DNA from: Chamaecyparis obtusa | Lineage: Eukaryota; Streptophyta; Pinopsida; Cupressales; Cupressaceae | Assembly (NCBI GenBank): GCA_027943335.1 | Contig: BSBK01004089.1 | Span: 2,646,001 to 2,710,000, forward strand | Length of the DNA stretch: 64,000 bases | Direction: 5' to 3' | Part shown: positions 46,977 through 59,558 of the stretch, one piece after another | Numbering within the stretch: position 1 is the stretch's first letter | How the letters are laid out: the number at the start of each line of letters is the position of its first letter | Translations under genes and position numbers: made by a program | The notes under the pieces: generated by a model | What the model was told of the DNA's origin: nothing | Seen by the model: only the letters and a program-made list of their open reading frames with translations | The model's database searches: none

Positions 46977-47375
46977 GTCACCAACATATTAAAACTTTTC
47001 AAATGCTCACAAAGTCGTCCACCTTCTTCCATTCTCAAGGAATACAATTTCTTCCTCAAGAAAATCGTGTTTACAAGTGATTTTGCTTGATAGATCTCAC
47101 TTCGCTTCTTCCAAAGCTTTTTCACGGTAAACTCTTCATGCACATTAATCAAAATTGAGTCTGCAAGACACAATCTTATGAGACCTTTAGCTTTTTTGTC
47201 CTTCACATCATACTGTGGGGCTAAAGTCGGATCTGTAAGACTTAGGTTATTCTCATCCACCGCATCCCATAGATCTCAATCAATCAACAAATCTTCCATC
47301 TTTAGCTTCCACATCTCAAAGTTTGTGCTAGAAAACTTCTCTACATCAATCCTCCATGAATTGTTTGTCATCTTA
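46957..47375 (-). pseudogene. Copia gag N-terminus, right arm
   Basis: This is the mirror copy of 46565-46976. It reads MDENNLSLTDPTLAPQYD, GLIRLCLADSILINVH and LYSLRMEEGGR. Amino-acid differences from the left copy show that the arms have diverged. Non-functional. Confidence 0.82.
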
Positions 47376-47493
47376 ACAATCCTGCAACACAGAAATAAAA
47401 TACTCTGCACAAGCTCCCACTCAAACTTTGATTAGCTCAAAAAACCTTGTACCCAACAAATACAACCAAAACTGGTCAGGCTCTGATACCACT

Positions 47494-47941
47494 TGTAATG
47501 AAGCAAAGATATGTGGAAACACTTCCTATGCTAATCTTGAGAGGACAAATATGCAAATTTCAACTTAAGTATTACAACGATTTAAGGAACATGTAAGAGC
47601 ATAAATAAAATAACCATAAACATATAACACAATGATTATCGTGAGGAAAATCCTTACGGGAGAAAAACCCCACACTCTAAAACTTGCATAATGTATTATC
47701 GAATCAACAAATGATTACAACACAGTTGCAATCCAAGTTCTTACAAGAGCATCACCTCAACTCAAGCTTGAAAGGACTTCCTTTAGCACCCAGCCTTGCA
47801 TACAAAACTCTATGTTCAAACTCCTCTCCAAGCCCTCATTATATAGGCATTTTAGAACCTGAAAACTATTTGTAGTTTACAAAACCATGGGCACAAAACC
47901 AACAACTTTTCTTGGATTTTTGAGACACATGTTTCTCAACA
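47494..47941 (-). mobile_element. Copia LTR, right arm
   Basis: Mirror copy of the left LTR (448 bp, shorter by small deletions). It is preceded on its internal side by the primer-binding site complement at 47480-47491. Same CTCAACA terminal sequence. Confidence 0.85.
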
Positions 47942-48496
47942 TGCACCTATCTATGAATTCCATACTTGTGCTCAAATGAGTCTAAGCTTGTGATATGGGG
48001 CAATCAATTAAACTACTTGAAGCACAACACAACTACTTTGTTAAATATGTATGCAAAAGGTGGAAGCACAAATACGAAATATGAAATGATTTTAGAGTGA
48101 GACCTCTATGCCAAGCATGTATGAAAACTGTGGAAGCAAAATCTAGGCACATGGAATGTATGACAAGATGCCACATTCCAAAAAAAATACAGATTGTTTT
48201 TCCAATTTTTAGTCAAAAAAATTAGACCCCTAGCAAAAATAACAAGGACCAATTAAAAAAAAAGCAAAAAAGGAAAGAGATCGGTTTGATGCAATGAGAC
48301 AGAACGTGTCATCCCAATGATTTCTTTATCTGTCTTGGTTAAAGATTATGCCTTTTGTTGCTAGGCGGAGACTAATATTTTCACTCTGCGTCTACCAATC
48401 AATCTAGCTCTAGAGAATCATGAAGCCATTGTTTCTCCTATGGCTGGTAGAAATTTTCAATAGTTGTAATGCTTATTGTTATTTTGTGGTTGGCTA

Positions 48497-49022
48497 GCAT
48501 GAGGGTATTCAATATGTATCACTTGCGAGTCTGAAAAACCAAGAACGAATAGGAGGCTGCAATTAAAAACAATTGCAAACACTTATAACAGTCATGGGTA
48601 GTAAGGGTATTGCGATGAGTCTGTACATCCCACACAGGTAAGTGTAAACAGTTTGCGAGTCACAAGGATATCATTGTTAAGTCTGCAACTAGTACATGGG
48701 TAAAAAAAAATCAGTTTCTAACTTTTTTTTGTCATAATCCTTTTATGGGACAGATCGAGTGTTGAATTCAAACATTATTTTAGCATTTTTCCAATTGCAC
48801 AGGTCAAGTCATAAGTTTACATGCGATTTACTTGTTTTTGCAATAAAATTTGCAGACCTTAGCAAGCTTGAAAACTATGATCGGATCCACATCTTCTTAT
48901 CTTGTTACTTCCTTAGAATGTTGAGCACTATTTTACTAAAAGCAACCGAAAGGAAACCAACTTACAGTACTAGGGTTTTACAATTTTCTGATGGCAGTCA
49001 TGTATAGCAGCTGAGAGATAGA
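48497..49022. other. Spacer, nothing recognised
   Basis: No gene or element end recognised. The open frame at 48759-49007 has no motif. Confidence 0.35.
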
Positions 49023-50443
49023 GTAAGGGTGGGTCCTCATACAGTTGCATAGTTTATTTTGGCTAGCAGCCACTGTTTCACTTTTAAAGCAGTAAATTGT
49101 GGAGTTGGTGACCCTGTGAACATTTAGTTTAGCTGTTTATTTTTTAGTAGTCATCTTAAATTCTATTTTTAAATAAGACTAATAATAATTGTAATTGAAT
49201 TTCAGAAAAATAAAATGGAAAATATTAAAATAGATGGAAACAAATATATGAAACCACATGTCATCATTTTCAATATGCACCTTGCTTATTTCAACCCCTT
49301 TTTTCAATGTTTACTCCCATGTCCCTATTTAAGTGGAGCATATATTGCTTAAGATTAGAAAATAAGTGTATATCCCCATGCGGTTGCTTACCCCATGTCC
49401 CCATGCAGCTGCTAAAGTCTCTTTTGTGCTTAATAATAAGCATAAATGTGTCTCCATGTTAATTTTTTAATTAGCACAAAGGATAATTCGGAATCTTCTC
49501 CTATTTTCAGGGAGCAGCTACTGCTTAACAATTAATTAAGCTGTTAAAAAAAGGAGGGGCTAAAATTATGCAATGACTGCATACTAAAAATAAGACCAGC
49601 TGTCTTCACCATTTTTCTTCCCTCCATTTTTTAAATTTTCCTTCTCTCCATTTTTACATTTTTGTCTGTTCTTTCTCCCTCCAAATTTTTTAATATATTA
49701 TTATAAATACAAATTGCCCTTTCATATTTCACCCGTGCTGCAGACATCAAATTTTATGTCTCCGTAATCATACATGATTCATAAATTGTGTTCTAATGAC
49801 AGAAATTTCTGAAAAAGTTTTCTTTTTCAACCAGGCATACCTGCACTTTTGGTCAACTGGTAATTTTATGATTCCTTTTTTTTTAATGCATCTTGTGGAT
49901 ACACTATGAAACTCAGGAGTTTTTATCTCCAAATCATTAATAATTTAAAAATAAATTAATTGAAATTTTTTTAAGCTGAATGCTAAAAAATAAGCAGAAT
50001 TATTAATACTCATGAGGCCACCTGCTCCACAAAAAGCTCCTAAAAATGTTGAGCAGTGGCTGCTAGGCTAATTTGCATGGGGACCTGCCCTTAGCTTATT
50101 TTAGCTAGCAACCACTGCTCAACTTTTTAAGGAGCAATTTGTGGAGCAGTGACCACATGAATATTTAATTTTGTTGCTTATTTTATATTTAATTATATTT
50201 TAGAATAAAATTAGTATTTTTTTTTGCACATAAAAGTTGGAGGAAAAAAAGACCAAAAAGAAGAGGGAAAGAAATATGTGGAGCCACCTAAGCAGCCGCA
50301 TGGGGACATGGGGTGAGCATTGAAAAAAAGGGGGCTCTGAAATAACCAATGGCTACATATTGAGAATACATTTTGCTGCTTAAAAAGTGAAGCAGTGACT
50401 GCTAGCCAAAATAAGCTATACAGCCGCATGAAAACCTGCTCTT
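49023..50443. mobile_element. Nested MITE-like inverted-repeat units
   Basis: A sequence of about 65 bp near 49023-49095 (TAAGGGTGGGTCC ... TTTTGGCTAGCAGCCACTG) recurs inverted at about 50373-50443. Internal copies lie at about 50045-50095 (inverted) and 50080-50200 (direct). The ends read TAAGGG...CCCTTA. Related words such as CCCCATGTCCCCATGC recur inverted near 49390 and 50300. This looks like two or more short terminal-inverted-repeat elements inserted side by side or into each other. TAA-type ends recall PIF/Harbinger MITEs, but the TSDs were not resolved. Confidence 0.55.
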
Positions 50444-51119
50444 ATTTTCTAATCTTAAATAGAAAAATATTTAATTTTATTATTTTTCCTTAATTAAAAT
50501 TTAGTATGAGAACACTCCAACTGAAATTAAATAGAAATTGTAATTAAACAGTCACATGAGAACATGGGGTAAGTGAGCATAACCATAAGAAACAACTCAT
50601 AAACTGATGATGCAAAATGCAGCCTCCCAGAATTATGTCATCAAATCATCTTGCACTGTTTACACGTTAAGTACTCTGCATGGTGCCAAAGAAGACGCTC
50701 TTGCATGCTAAAGACACGTTGAAAGTTAAAAAGGTAGGGAAAGATTGTCTTAATCATGAGAATTTTTTTAAATTGATGGAAAATGGAAAAATCCACCGGG
50801 AATAAAGTGCTCAGCCTACCGCAAAATATTAACAAATATGCAAAATTCAACTTTAATGGAAAATTTTCTATTGACCATAGGATAAACAAGCACTGCACGA
50901 TTCTAAAACTTAGATTAATTAGTAGAAGCTGATTGAAAACATTAGCCTCCCACCTAAAAGGTAGGGACTGATAAGTTTATAATCATTAACACAAAGGCTG
51001 AATCGATCTATCCATATATGTCATGAATTTGGTTCTATTTCAATTCCATCAATGTCAGGCCCTCAGCCACCTTCAATTTCTAAATTATTTATGAAATGTT
51101 TTTAATGACATCCATGAGA
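50444..51119. other. Spacer containing a third copy of the inverted-repeat flank
   Basis: Non-coding. At about 50848-50960 it carries a diverged copy (about 75-80%) of the outer flank of the large inverted repeat (45438-45575), recognisable by AACTTTAAT, CCATAGGA and GAAAACATTAG. The flank is therefore itself a repeat family. Confidence 0.5.
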
Positions 51120-52430
51120 CCACCGGTCCAAGGGACCAAAAGCAAGTTAGCTAGTATCCTGATGTGATTTCTCCAAACTGTTCCTTTTGTTGTGGATCCT
51201 GATTAGGAAGCTTGAAAGTTCCTTCATGCTGCTCACCTGCAGGCACTCCCTATACTCCCTGTGAATATCCTCATACACCCCACATTCCTTAATAAAATGT
51301 CATTATGTTTCCACCACTCCCTTCCTGCAGAAAGCACAAATTCTCTCTTCCCACCTCTCTTTAGGGACCATCCATCTACCAGTTTCACATCGTAAATGGT
51401 GGGAGCTAGTCCTTAACTAAGCAATTAGAATCTTGGCCTTTTCTTTAATTGTGGACCCTAAATATGCTTTATCCCCATGATCCCATGTGTGATTAAATTC
51501 CTTAACATAGTAGGCCTTTTTTCTTCCTATCAAATTCATCCACATGGCAATTCTAAATTTTTCTAACACCCATTTCTTTATTTCCAAATTGGTGTTTGGG
51601 CCCTCCTAGAGGGTAATGTTCCATTTGCTCAACTATTTGTTGTTTTGTTTCTTCCACATTCTTTTCCTACATGATAACTCCTCTTCAACCACCAATTTAT
51701 GCTAGCGATGCTTATCCATACTTCCCACTTTTTTCAGATAACCTAATAGTCGGATAATTGCTAAGGCCTCGATTGGGAACATACCCACCTCCGCCAAAAG
51801 GATCTCGTAAGGCACCGTTGCCTTGACCTTGAGGTTAATAGTAATGAGATGCTTCTGGATTCTTTCTATTTCTCTCCATTTATGATTTGATATGTTGCTC
51901 CCCCAAACCTCGCATCTGTAAGGAATAACCAAGACCACTAAAAGACCAAAGAGGGTCTTCCTAGTTTTCCAGTGCCAAAGTTCCGCTTTCCTGCATCTAT
52001 TTTGAAGAAGGTAGGAGGCCTTCCATCCCCCCTGGATCCGTTTTGACCTGCAAGTCTCCCAACTTAGTCTAGAATGGAAGTCAATTCCAAGATATTTGTA
52101 ATCCTCCACCATTTCTAACGGGCTGCCCTTGAATATGAAAGTGTGTTGCTGTTTTTTCTTTTTCAAGGAGAAGATCATGACTTTAGTTTTAGCAACATTG
52201 ACTTCCATCCCAACCTCTGAACAAAAGGATTCAAGATTCTTCAAATGCTCTCTCAAATCTTGCGCACTCTTTGCAATTAGTATGAGGTCATCAACATAGA
52301 GGAGTAACTTTATCACATAACATGACAATTGCACACCTCCCCCATTGGCTTTGTTTAGCCACTCTTCCAATTTATGACATGTTCATAGTCTTTTAATTGC
52401 AAGCCCTTTCCCATCAACTTAATTCAATGG
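51120..52430 (-). pseudogene. LINE ORF2 fragment, second LINE type
   Basis: On the minus strand an RT C-terminal half is open from 52370 to 51702: LLLYVDDLILIAKSAQDLRE (the YVDD active site), KTKVMIFS and DYKYLGIDFHSRLSW. The downstream region LVVLVIPYRCEVWGSN and VGMFPIEALAIIRLLGYLKK is typical of a non-L1-like plant LINE. Further on, broken by stops, a Cys/His cluster (CAFCRKG, then EHHFIKEC in pieces) forms the terminal zinc finger. The 5' part of the element is absent. It differs clearly from the LINE at 4-28 kb. Confidence 0.82.
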
Positions 52431-55400
52431 CCACGTCCATCAATCCTCTTGTATGAGGAAACTCTTAAATAAGACAAAAGATTAATTGTTCCTAACACTT
52501 CAGAAATAATCCACAAAGGTTCCTCTATTCATAGCCTTCATGAAGAGTTCTGAGGCCACTATCTATCCAATTAATAAGCATTTTGTCAAACATTTATTAT
52601 AACCTCAAATTGCATTTCTATATGCAAAAAATTTTGATATTGTAATGTTCACAAAACTTTGCATACAATCACTTGGAGTATGTAATTGTGCTAGTTGATT
52701 AAACTTGTTTAAAGCATTTTGTGGCTATATTTACACTTACCAAAAAGAAACCATTGCTAATCTATAAAAAATTTATTTCCCAATTCATGAATCATGAAGC
52801 TAAAATTCACAATATATTGTTTCTCTAGCACATTGGACCATCAAATTAATTTTCTTTTAGCAAATGATAAAATCCTTCAGGTACAAATGCTAAAATAATC
52901 ATGTTTCATCTATTTAATAAAGAGTAAAATCAAATGAACAAAAATATGTGATGTCTGTATCTAAGAATTAGCAATTTAAAAAATGTAAGACTTGTATTGC
53001 TTATTCTAGCTTATATTGAAACATGTTGTCATCAAGAAAAAAATTGTTGATAAAAATACATCCCAACTCTTTAATATTTGCAAGCTGAAGTTGTTTGAAG
53101 TGTGCACTTTTAACCTTCTATTCACTTGGCATATGTATACTACTCATTATGGATCATCAAGTTCCTACAGAATATGCATGATGGAAAAATAAAAGAAAGA
53201 TCTAAAATCTACTAGAGAAACCACAAGGATTTAGACTTTAACCATAGAAAAAATATATCACCAAAACAAATATGTAAACTAAGCACATCTTAACATTCCT
53301 CACCATTAAGGCCCCCCCTTACTTGGCACTCCATCTAGTTCATCTCTCAAAGTATCTTCAACACAAAAAAGTAACATGGCTCAATCTTGGTCAATAACAA
53401 GTTTATAATATAGTCAAGAGTGTGGACTGATAAAAGAGTTGTGAGTCAATCTAGTCCGAAACCATTAAATGCTCCCATAATAGGGTTAGAACCTAGATTT
53501 TAGTACTTCCTAATACCAAGGCTCTAGTTCAATCAAGAAAAGTAGATGCTCTTGCTTGACAAAAAAAAACATGCATCTCAATCTAGCCTAATAACATAAT
53601 TAAAGTTCAAATTAAATCAATAGAAAAACTTGTCCCACTAATAGAGATACAAATCAGCTTTACCTAATAACAACATTCATCTCGAGAAAGAAAGCATTAG
53701 TGGCTCATAGACAACAATATTAAGCTCCAACTTCAAGAATTAGTATAGCAGCAACAATATATAGTATTTGTTCCAGAATACTAAGGTGCTTAAGGGAATT
53801 AAATATCCTTTAATAACACTCAACAACATAAAATAAGTGAGGGTAGATTTTTTTTGTAGTCATAATCAAACCCATAAACTAATGCAAGCTATTATGTGTT
53901 TCTTTCAAATAAATAGTTAGATAAAATGATAATTGCAATTTGTGTATAGCATTTTTTCAGCTCCACCATAGAAACAATGCCAATGACAAGTACTATGAAG
54001 TTTTTCCTTTCTAGCAAAAGCAAGTATGGTTATATGAATTGACAATGTATTGTGTTTTTCTCTTGCACAATATCCTTTGCACATGACAATCTTTTAGCTT
54101 CCACACGCTTACTAAAGGTCATAAATAAATTCTCAATATTACTCCTCATTCATTTTTTGAAACATATCTGCTTTACTCTTTCTCTACATCTCACATTTCT
54201 AAGTTGGCATCAAGTTTAACATACACTTAGAATGCTAACCACAAAATCTATAAGATTTTACCATTCTATCATACGTGAAAAAAGTCTCATACAATTACAA
54301 TGCAATGCTGCTTTTCTTCGTCAAGGTCTCAATTGCATAGCAAAAACTCACATTTTTTTCTAAAGGTCAGTAATCAATTGTTATAGTTCGCTCTAATTAA
54401 TAGTTCAAAAGATATTTGCTCTCTTTTTCCTCCAAGCTTGGAATTTGCATGTTAGTACTGATTAAAATTAGCGTCTACTTGTTATTTGCCCATTTACATT
54501 TCATATTTCTCAATTAGTGCATATTCAAACCACTTCCAACACAAAGTTTCTTAGACTAATATACTAATTCAGCAAAATGATTACAAACACTACTTCAAAC
54601 AAACAAAATGTGTTAGAATACTCGATTATAGTAGAAAAATCACATGGCCAACCACATATGATATCAATTGATGAGGCTTTGGACAATGGACAATGCACAT
54701 TGTTTTCAAATTGACTCATTCAACTAAAAAATTGGTGACTGTTTATTTGACATTGTTCATGTTTTGGTTCATTGTAGATATACACCTAATGAACTACGCA
54801 ATGTTCTTGTGAATCATTTCTTACACCGTCTTCACAATGGTTGTCCTGCAGCTTTGAGCTCTTACAAACATGAATTACATTTGGCAATGCTGAAGGGCCT
54901 CTCTATGCAACCACAACCTTTTGTTTCACAGCCTTAACCAAAAATTCAGCACCCTATGCTTAGAGCTCTATTATTACCCTTGCTATTTTTTGGTGTTCAG
55001 TCACTACGTTTTAACCAAAGAACAAATTTATCCTCCATTTTTAACAAAGGTAGGGACTCCCATCTCCATCAAAGCTCTTGTTAAAAGATGTCTTGAGCAA
55101 TCATGGATACCTGCAAGCATTCAAGTTATATACACAAATCATAAACATTAAGACAAAACACGCAACTTTATATTTGCAAATGATTTGAAAGAGAAAACAA
55201 AGACTTAGACTATATAAATGCATATTAGACTCCAGCATTTAATCCCTTAAATTCAAAAAGCTCGGATCATTTGATATCACAACTTCACACAGTTTAGATT
55301 CGGCAATTTCAACCAGCAAATAGTTTTCCCGCAGAGAAAATATTTTCAGTGTAGCAAATGACACACCCACACAAAAAAAGATGTTTGTTCACAAATCAAA

Positions 55401-56236
55401 TTAGAATTGTAAATAAAGAGAGTTGGTGGGCATAGATATTATGGCACAAATGAACGATCCCTAAAACATTTACTAGTGCAATGAAGGTGTTTTTATCATA
55501 TCAAACTGATTCCCCACTTTCAAGTTCCAAAATGCATGAATGCTATGGATTGGAAAGCCTGTGAATATTTTTCCTATATTACTTTTCTTGGAACAATGCC
55601 CATACTACATGAAATCTGGGACTACAAATGAGCTTCAATTTGAAACTTAAGAGTCAAATCAATCTAACAATTTCAATATGATTTACCACAGATCAGACCA
55701 ACACGAGTAGATAACACAATTTGAAGGAACAAATCAGATGTCGCTCACTATAGGTGCTAGACGTGTTTGTCAAATGTCAGCCAACACCAATGAAATGGGT
55801 GGATGGCAGCCAGGAGCTTCTACTTTCGAGTACTAATGAGATCTTCTTGCACTGGACCTCTCCAAACTATTTAGAAAACATCCTTATTAATCAGGTCATT
55901 GGGTGTCTATTCAAACATACCTAGATGAATTTAAACAAGGACTCGTAAAAAATGTCTCTCACTACTCAGAATTCATCTCCATGATTCGCAGAGAAATGAA
56001 ACATCTGATAAATAAGAAATGCAATGAAGCTAGAAACATGATTCAAAAACGAAGTACAGAACTCCTACAATTCACTACTTATGATGCCATCATTCTATCT
56101 CCCTATTTAGTCAAGTGTAAAAATACTAATGCATTGACACAAATATTAGTGTATATCATAGTCTTACTCTTAAGAATACCATTTTTCCTTATAGAAACCA
56201 TGACACAAGACGTTAACCCATATACACAATAATGTT
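52431..56236. other. AT-rich spacer with weak open frames
   Basis: No gene is recognised. A short exon-like frame at 54776-54940 (after TTGTAG; NELRNVLVNHFLHRL, then a stop) and a 109-codon frame at 55903-56232 (rich in Lys, Asn and Ile) show no known motif. I would not annotate either as a gene. Confidence 0.35.
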
Positions 56237-56312
56237 CAAGATTATTATTATTCTGTGTTACATAAATCTGAAACAATCAAATAGCTCTTAGAAATCCATG
56301 CATGTAGAAAAA
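56237..56312 (+). repeat. About 76-bp repeat flanking the copia element, left copy
   Basis: It matches 61711-61787 at about 90% (TTCTGTGTTACATA, AATAGCTCTTAGAAATCCATG). The two copies lie on either side of the copia insertion but outside its TSD, so they are a pre-existing local duplication. Confidence 0.75.
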
Positions 56313-56438
56313 TGTCTAGAAAAAATGTATGTCAAGTTGACAGAGCTCGTGTAATGATTTAATTGGTGATAATATTTGAACAGCTATTCAAAACATGCCT
56401 GATCCTAAAAATGCTTAATTTATATATTTGGACATCAA

Positions 56439-56853
56439 TGTTGTGATTAATTCCATCTTCTGTTCACTTTCCGTAGATTTTGGAGCACCTCTTTGTTAGG
56501 TTTGATCTTCTGTTTTCTGCCCCAATCTGAGGCTTTTAACTCCTTTTTTTCTATGCACAAACTTTGGCTTTTATGGAGCTTGACCCATCGTTCTAAGTTT
56601 CAGTTGACTGTCAATCAGCTGCAAAAGCATCAGTCAACTCCTATTTTTATTGTTGCGTAAGCACAAATGTATCTTTTCAAAGATTTGTTATTGTGGTGAT
56701 TAATAATTAATCACAGCAGTGGATAGAATAATGAATTGAAGTTTTCTTTTGTAATGCTCTGTTCTCCTCTATTATTTTTCTCTGTATAATCTGCTCAGAT
56801 TTGTTTTATTCTTCTTCTAGCTGATCTATGCAGCTATAGCTGCAAATTTTACA
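56439..56853 (+). repeat. Copia 5' LTR
   Basis: 415 bp, TGTTGTGATTAATTCC...GCAAATTTTACA. It contains AT-rich TGATTAATAATTAATCA, a perfect palindrome, near 56698. It is 98.3% identical to the 3' LTR. Confidence 0.95.
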
Positions 56854-56865
56854 TCGTATCAGAGC
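56854..56865 (+). promoter_or_regulatory. Copia primer-binding site
   Basis: TCGTATCAGAGC directly abuts the LTR. It is the initiator-Met primer site TGGTATCAGAGC with one mismatch. Confidence 0.82.
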
Positions 56866-56924
56866 ATAGGTGCTAGGAAGGAGAGTATTTTGTTTTGCAG
56901 GTATGGAGTATTAGAGCCTAAAGA

Positions 56925-58340
56925 ATGGAGTTTACAGCCTCTGTTATTCTCACACCATACAACTACTTCGATTGGAAGCCAAAAATTCTGCTTCAGCTTA
57001 GAAGTAGAGGCCTCTATCGGATAGTTATGAATACGGAGGTTGAACCCAATTCAGCAGTTGAAAAATCTAAATACTTCAACCGCATGGATGAAGCCTTTGG
57101 TCTCCTATGCTTATCCATCTCTCATGAATTGGTATTTCATGTTGAGGCATGCACGACTCCAAAGCAAGTTTGGGATGCATTGGAGACACTCTTTGGAAAG
57201 CAAGATGAGATGCGAGGTCATATTCTTGAAAATGAGCTCAACTTATTAGATCCAAGGAGATTTGATAATATTCAAGATTTCTTCACAAAATTTAAGGCCT
57301 TATTGCTTCAGCTCAAAGGCTGTGGTATTGACAAATCCAAGGAAGAAAGAAAATTAATCCTTGCTGTTCTATCAAAATTGGGTCCAGAATATGGAGTATT
57401 TGTCTCTACTTTCCACACAGTTAGGATTACAACAGGAGCAACTTGGAAGATGCCCACATTGGATACATTCATTGAGTCTCTAATACATGAGCAAGATAAG
57501 CTTATAAAGATGGGCACATTGAAGAATTCACAACCTCACGCACTTGTTGTGCATGAAAATGGGAAATACAATTCCAAATTCAACCAGCAATTCAAAGGCA
57601 AAGGGAAGCAGGATTCGAATCTAAAAAAGGAAGGCAACCTCAAACCTCCAGGTGGATCTACAGGCTCAAAAGAAAATGAGAGAAAGGGCAAATCAAAGTG
57701 CACCTATTGTGATCGCGGGTTCCACCCAAAAGCATTATGCATGAAGAAGACCATTGATATCATGGCTCAGACTCTTCAACAACATAATCTTGGTAACCTT
57801 ATCCCAGAGAGTGCCAAGAAGCAACAGGAAGAGAAAGCACTAGAAAATACAAACCATGGTCATGCATTAGTTGCTATTAATTCTTCTTCAGATGCATGGA
57901 TCATAGACTCTGGAGCTTCACACCACATGGCAGCCACAAAAGATTCTCTTTCTTCTTTGAAACCATATTTTGGTTCTTCTATTCTCATGGGAGATGGCTC
58001 TCCTGTAGAGGCAATTGGAATAGGGAGAGTAGAACTTGCAACTGGAAGTTTTGAGAATGTCTTACATATTCCAAAGCTTTCGGTTAATCTCCTTTCTGTG
58101 TATCAAATGACACATATTGGAACTAGCAAGAGAGTTGAATTCACACCAGATTCAATGACCATCTATGACATGCAAAACAACTCCAAAATTGCTATTGGTA
58201 AGGTGAATCATCAATCTCATTTGTACACTTTTTCTGATTTTGTTGCCAAATCAAATTCCACTTTACTACTAACACATGCAAATGATGAAAGTATAATTTG
58301 GCATGAAAGATTTGGGCATCTAAATTTTAGATACATTTAG
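56925..58340 (+). pseudogene. Copia gag, protease and integrase zinc finger
   Basis: The ATG at 56925 opens the gag (MEFTASVILTPYNYFDWKP ... VWDALETLFGKQDEM). The zinc knuckle CTYCDRGFHPKALC at about 57700 fits CX2CX4HX4C. The protease active site DSGASHHM starts at 57906. The pre-integrase HHCC region begins with WHERFGHLN, and the frame ends at a TAG (58338-58340). The same frame continues after the stop, so one nonsense change separates this part from integrase. Gag and protease look otherwise intact. Confidence 0.92.
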
Positions 58341-59558
58341 CAACTTAGCAAACAGGGGATGGTGCAAGGCTTGCCTACCATAGAATTTTCTGATGGAGTT
58401 TGTGAAGGGTGTGCTCTTGGAAAGCATCCGCAAGAAAAGTTTCCAAAAGGGATTGCATGGAGAGCCTCTTCTCCTCTAGAGCTTGTTCATAGTGATCTAA
58501 TGGGCCCATTTCCTGAACCTTCTATGAGCCACGCTAGATATGTCCTCACATTCATTGATGATTACACAAGATACATATGGGTGTATTTTCTCAAATTCAA
58601 ATCTGAAGTGTTTGAGAAACTCAAGATTTTCAAAGCTCTTGCAGAGAAGCAATCTGAGAAAATGATCAAGATCCTCCGCACAGATAATGGGGGGGAGTAT
58701 GTCAACAATGATGTCCAACAACTTTGTGATGAAGCAGGAATACAGTTGCAGAACACAGTTCCTTACACTCCACAACAGAATGGGGTAGCTGCGAGGAAGA
58801 ACCGATTTTTGAAAGAGATGGCCAATTGCATGTTGCATGCTAGATCCCTTCCCTCTAAATTATGGGCTGAAGCAATTAATTGTGCTTCATACATACAAAA
58901 TAGATCTCCTCATAAATCTGTTACAGGAAAAACTCCTTTTGAAGCATTGAGTGGCATACAACTAGAAGTTACACATTTCCGTATTTTTGGATCACGTGCA
59001 TGGGCTCACATTCCTACAGAAAAGAGGAAGGCTTTGGAGCCTCAAAGCAAAGAATGCATCTTCGTTGGATATCTAGATTGTACAAAGGGCTACAGATTGC
59101 TTGATCTTTCTACAGAAATGCTCTTCATTGAGAGGAGTGTCTATTTTGATGAAAGTACCATGCACACATCTTTGAATGATACATGCAATCATTCTAATCT
59201 AGCTTTAGATTCCTCTGAATCAGAATCAGATGAACACATGCATCCCTATGCACATGCAGATCCGGAACCAATTCCACCATGGGCTTCTAGTGATGATTCA
59301 GTATCTACAGTGAGAAATCAAAGAACAAGGAGCTTGGCTGATATATGTGCTTCCCCTCATGCATTTTCAGCTACCGATCCAATCAAGCCAATGCATGCTT
59401 ATGTGATTCAAGGATCTGATCCTCAAACTTATGCAGCAGCCATAGGAAATCCTCATTGGGAAGCAGCTATGGATGAAGAGTACAATTCTCTAATTGCAAA
59501 TCAAACTTGGGACTTGGTTTCACTTCCATCCAATCACAAGCTTGTAAGGTGTAAATAG
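58341..59558 (+). pseudogene. Copia integrase
   Basis: CEGCALGK completes the zinc finger. The core has HSDLMGPF (first Asp) and LRTDNGGEY (second Asp). The third acidic residue is missing: the usual GVAERKNR block reads GVAARKNR, with GCG at 58791-58793. Downstream come FRIFGSRAWAHIP, CIFVGYLD, the Ser/Asp-rich spacer and WEAAMDEEYNSL, the start of the RT-proximal region. A TAG at 59556 follows VRCK, where Trp is expected. Loss of the catalytic Glu alone should abolish integration. Confidence 0.92.

Larger units (their letters stand above)
45409..48496. repeat. 3.1-kb inverted repeat with 21-bp loop
   Basis: The left arm (45409-46955) and right arm (46977-48496) are reverse complements over about 1.5 kb, with roughly 90% or more identity and small indels. 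The loop at 46956-46976 is only 21 bp. Each arm holds, from the outside inwards, about 550 bp of flanking DNA, a copia LTR, a primer-binding site and the start of gag. Because the non-LTR flank is present on both arms, this is an inverted duplication of one locus rather than two insertions. A transcript through it would fold into a long hairpin. Confidence 0.9.

Noticed and set aside
55903..56232. 109-codon open frame as a gene
   Set aside because: Low-complexity composition, no motif, no promoter or splice context.
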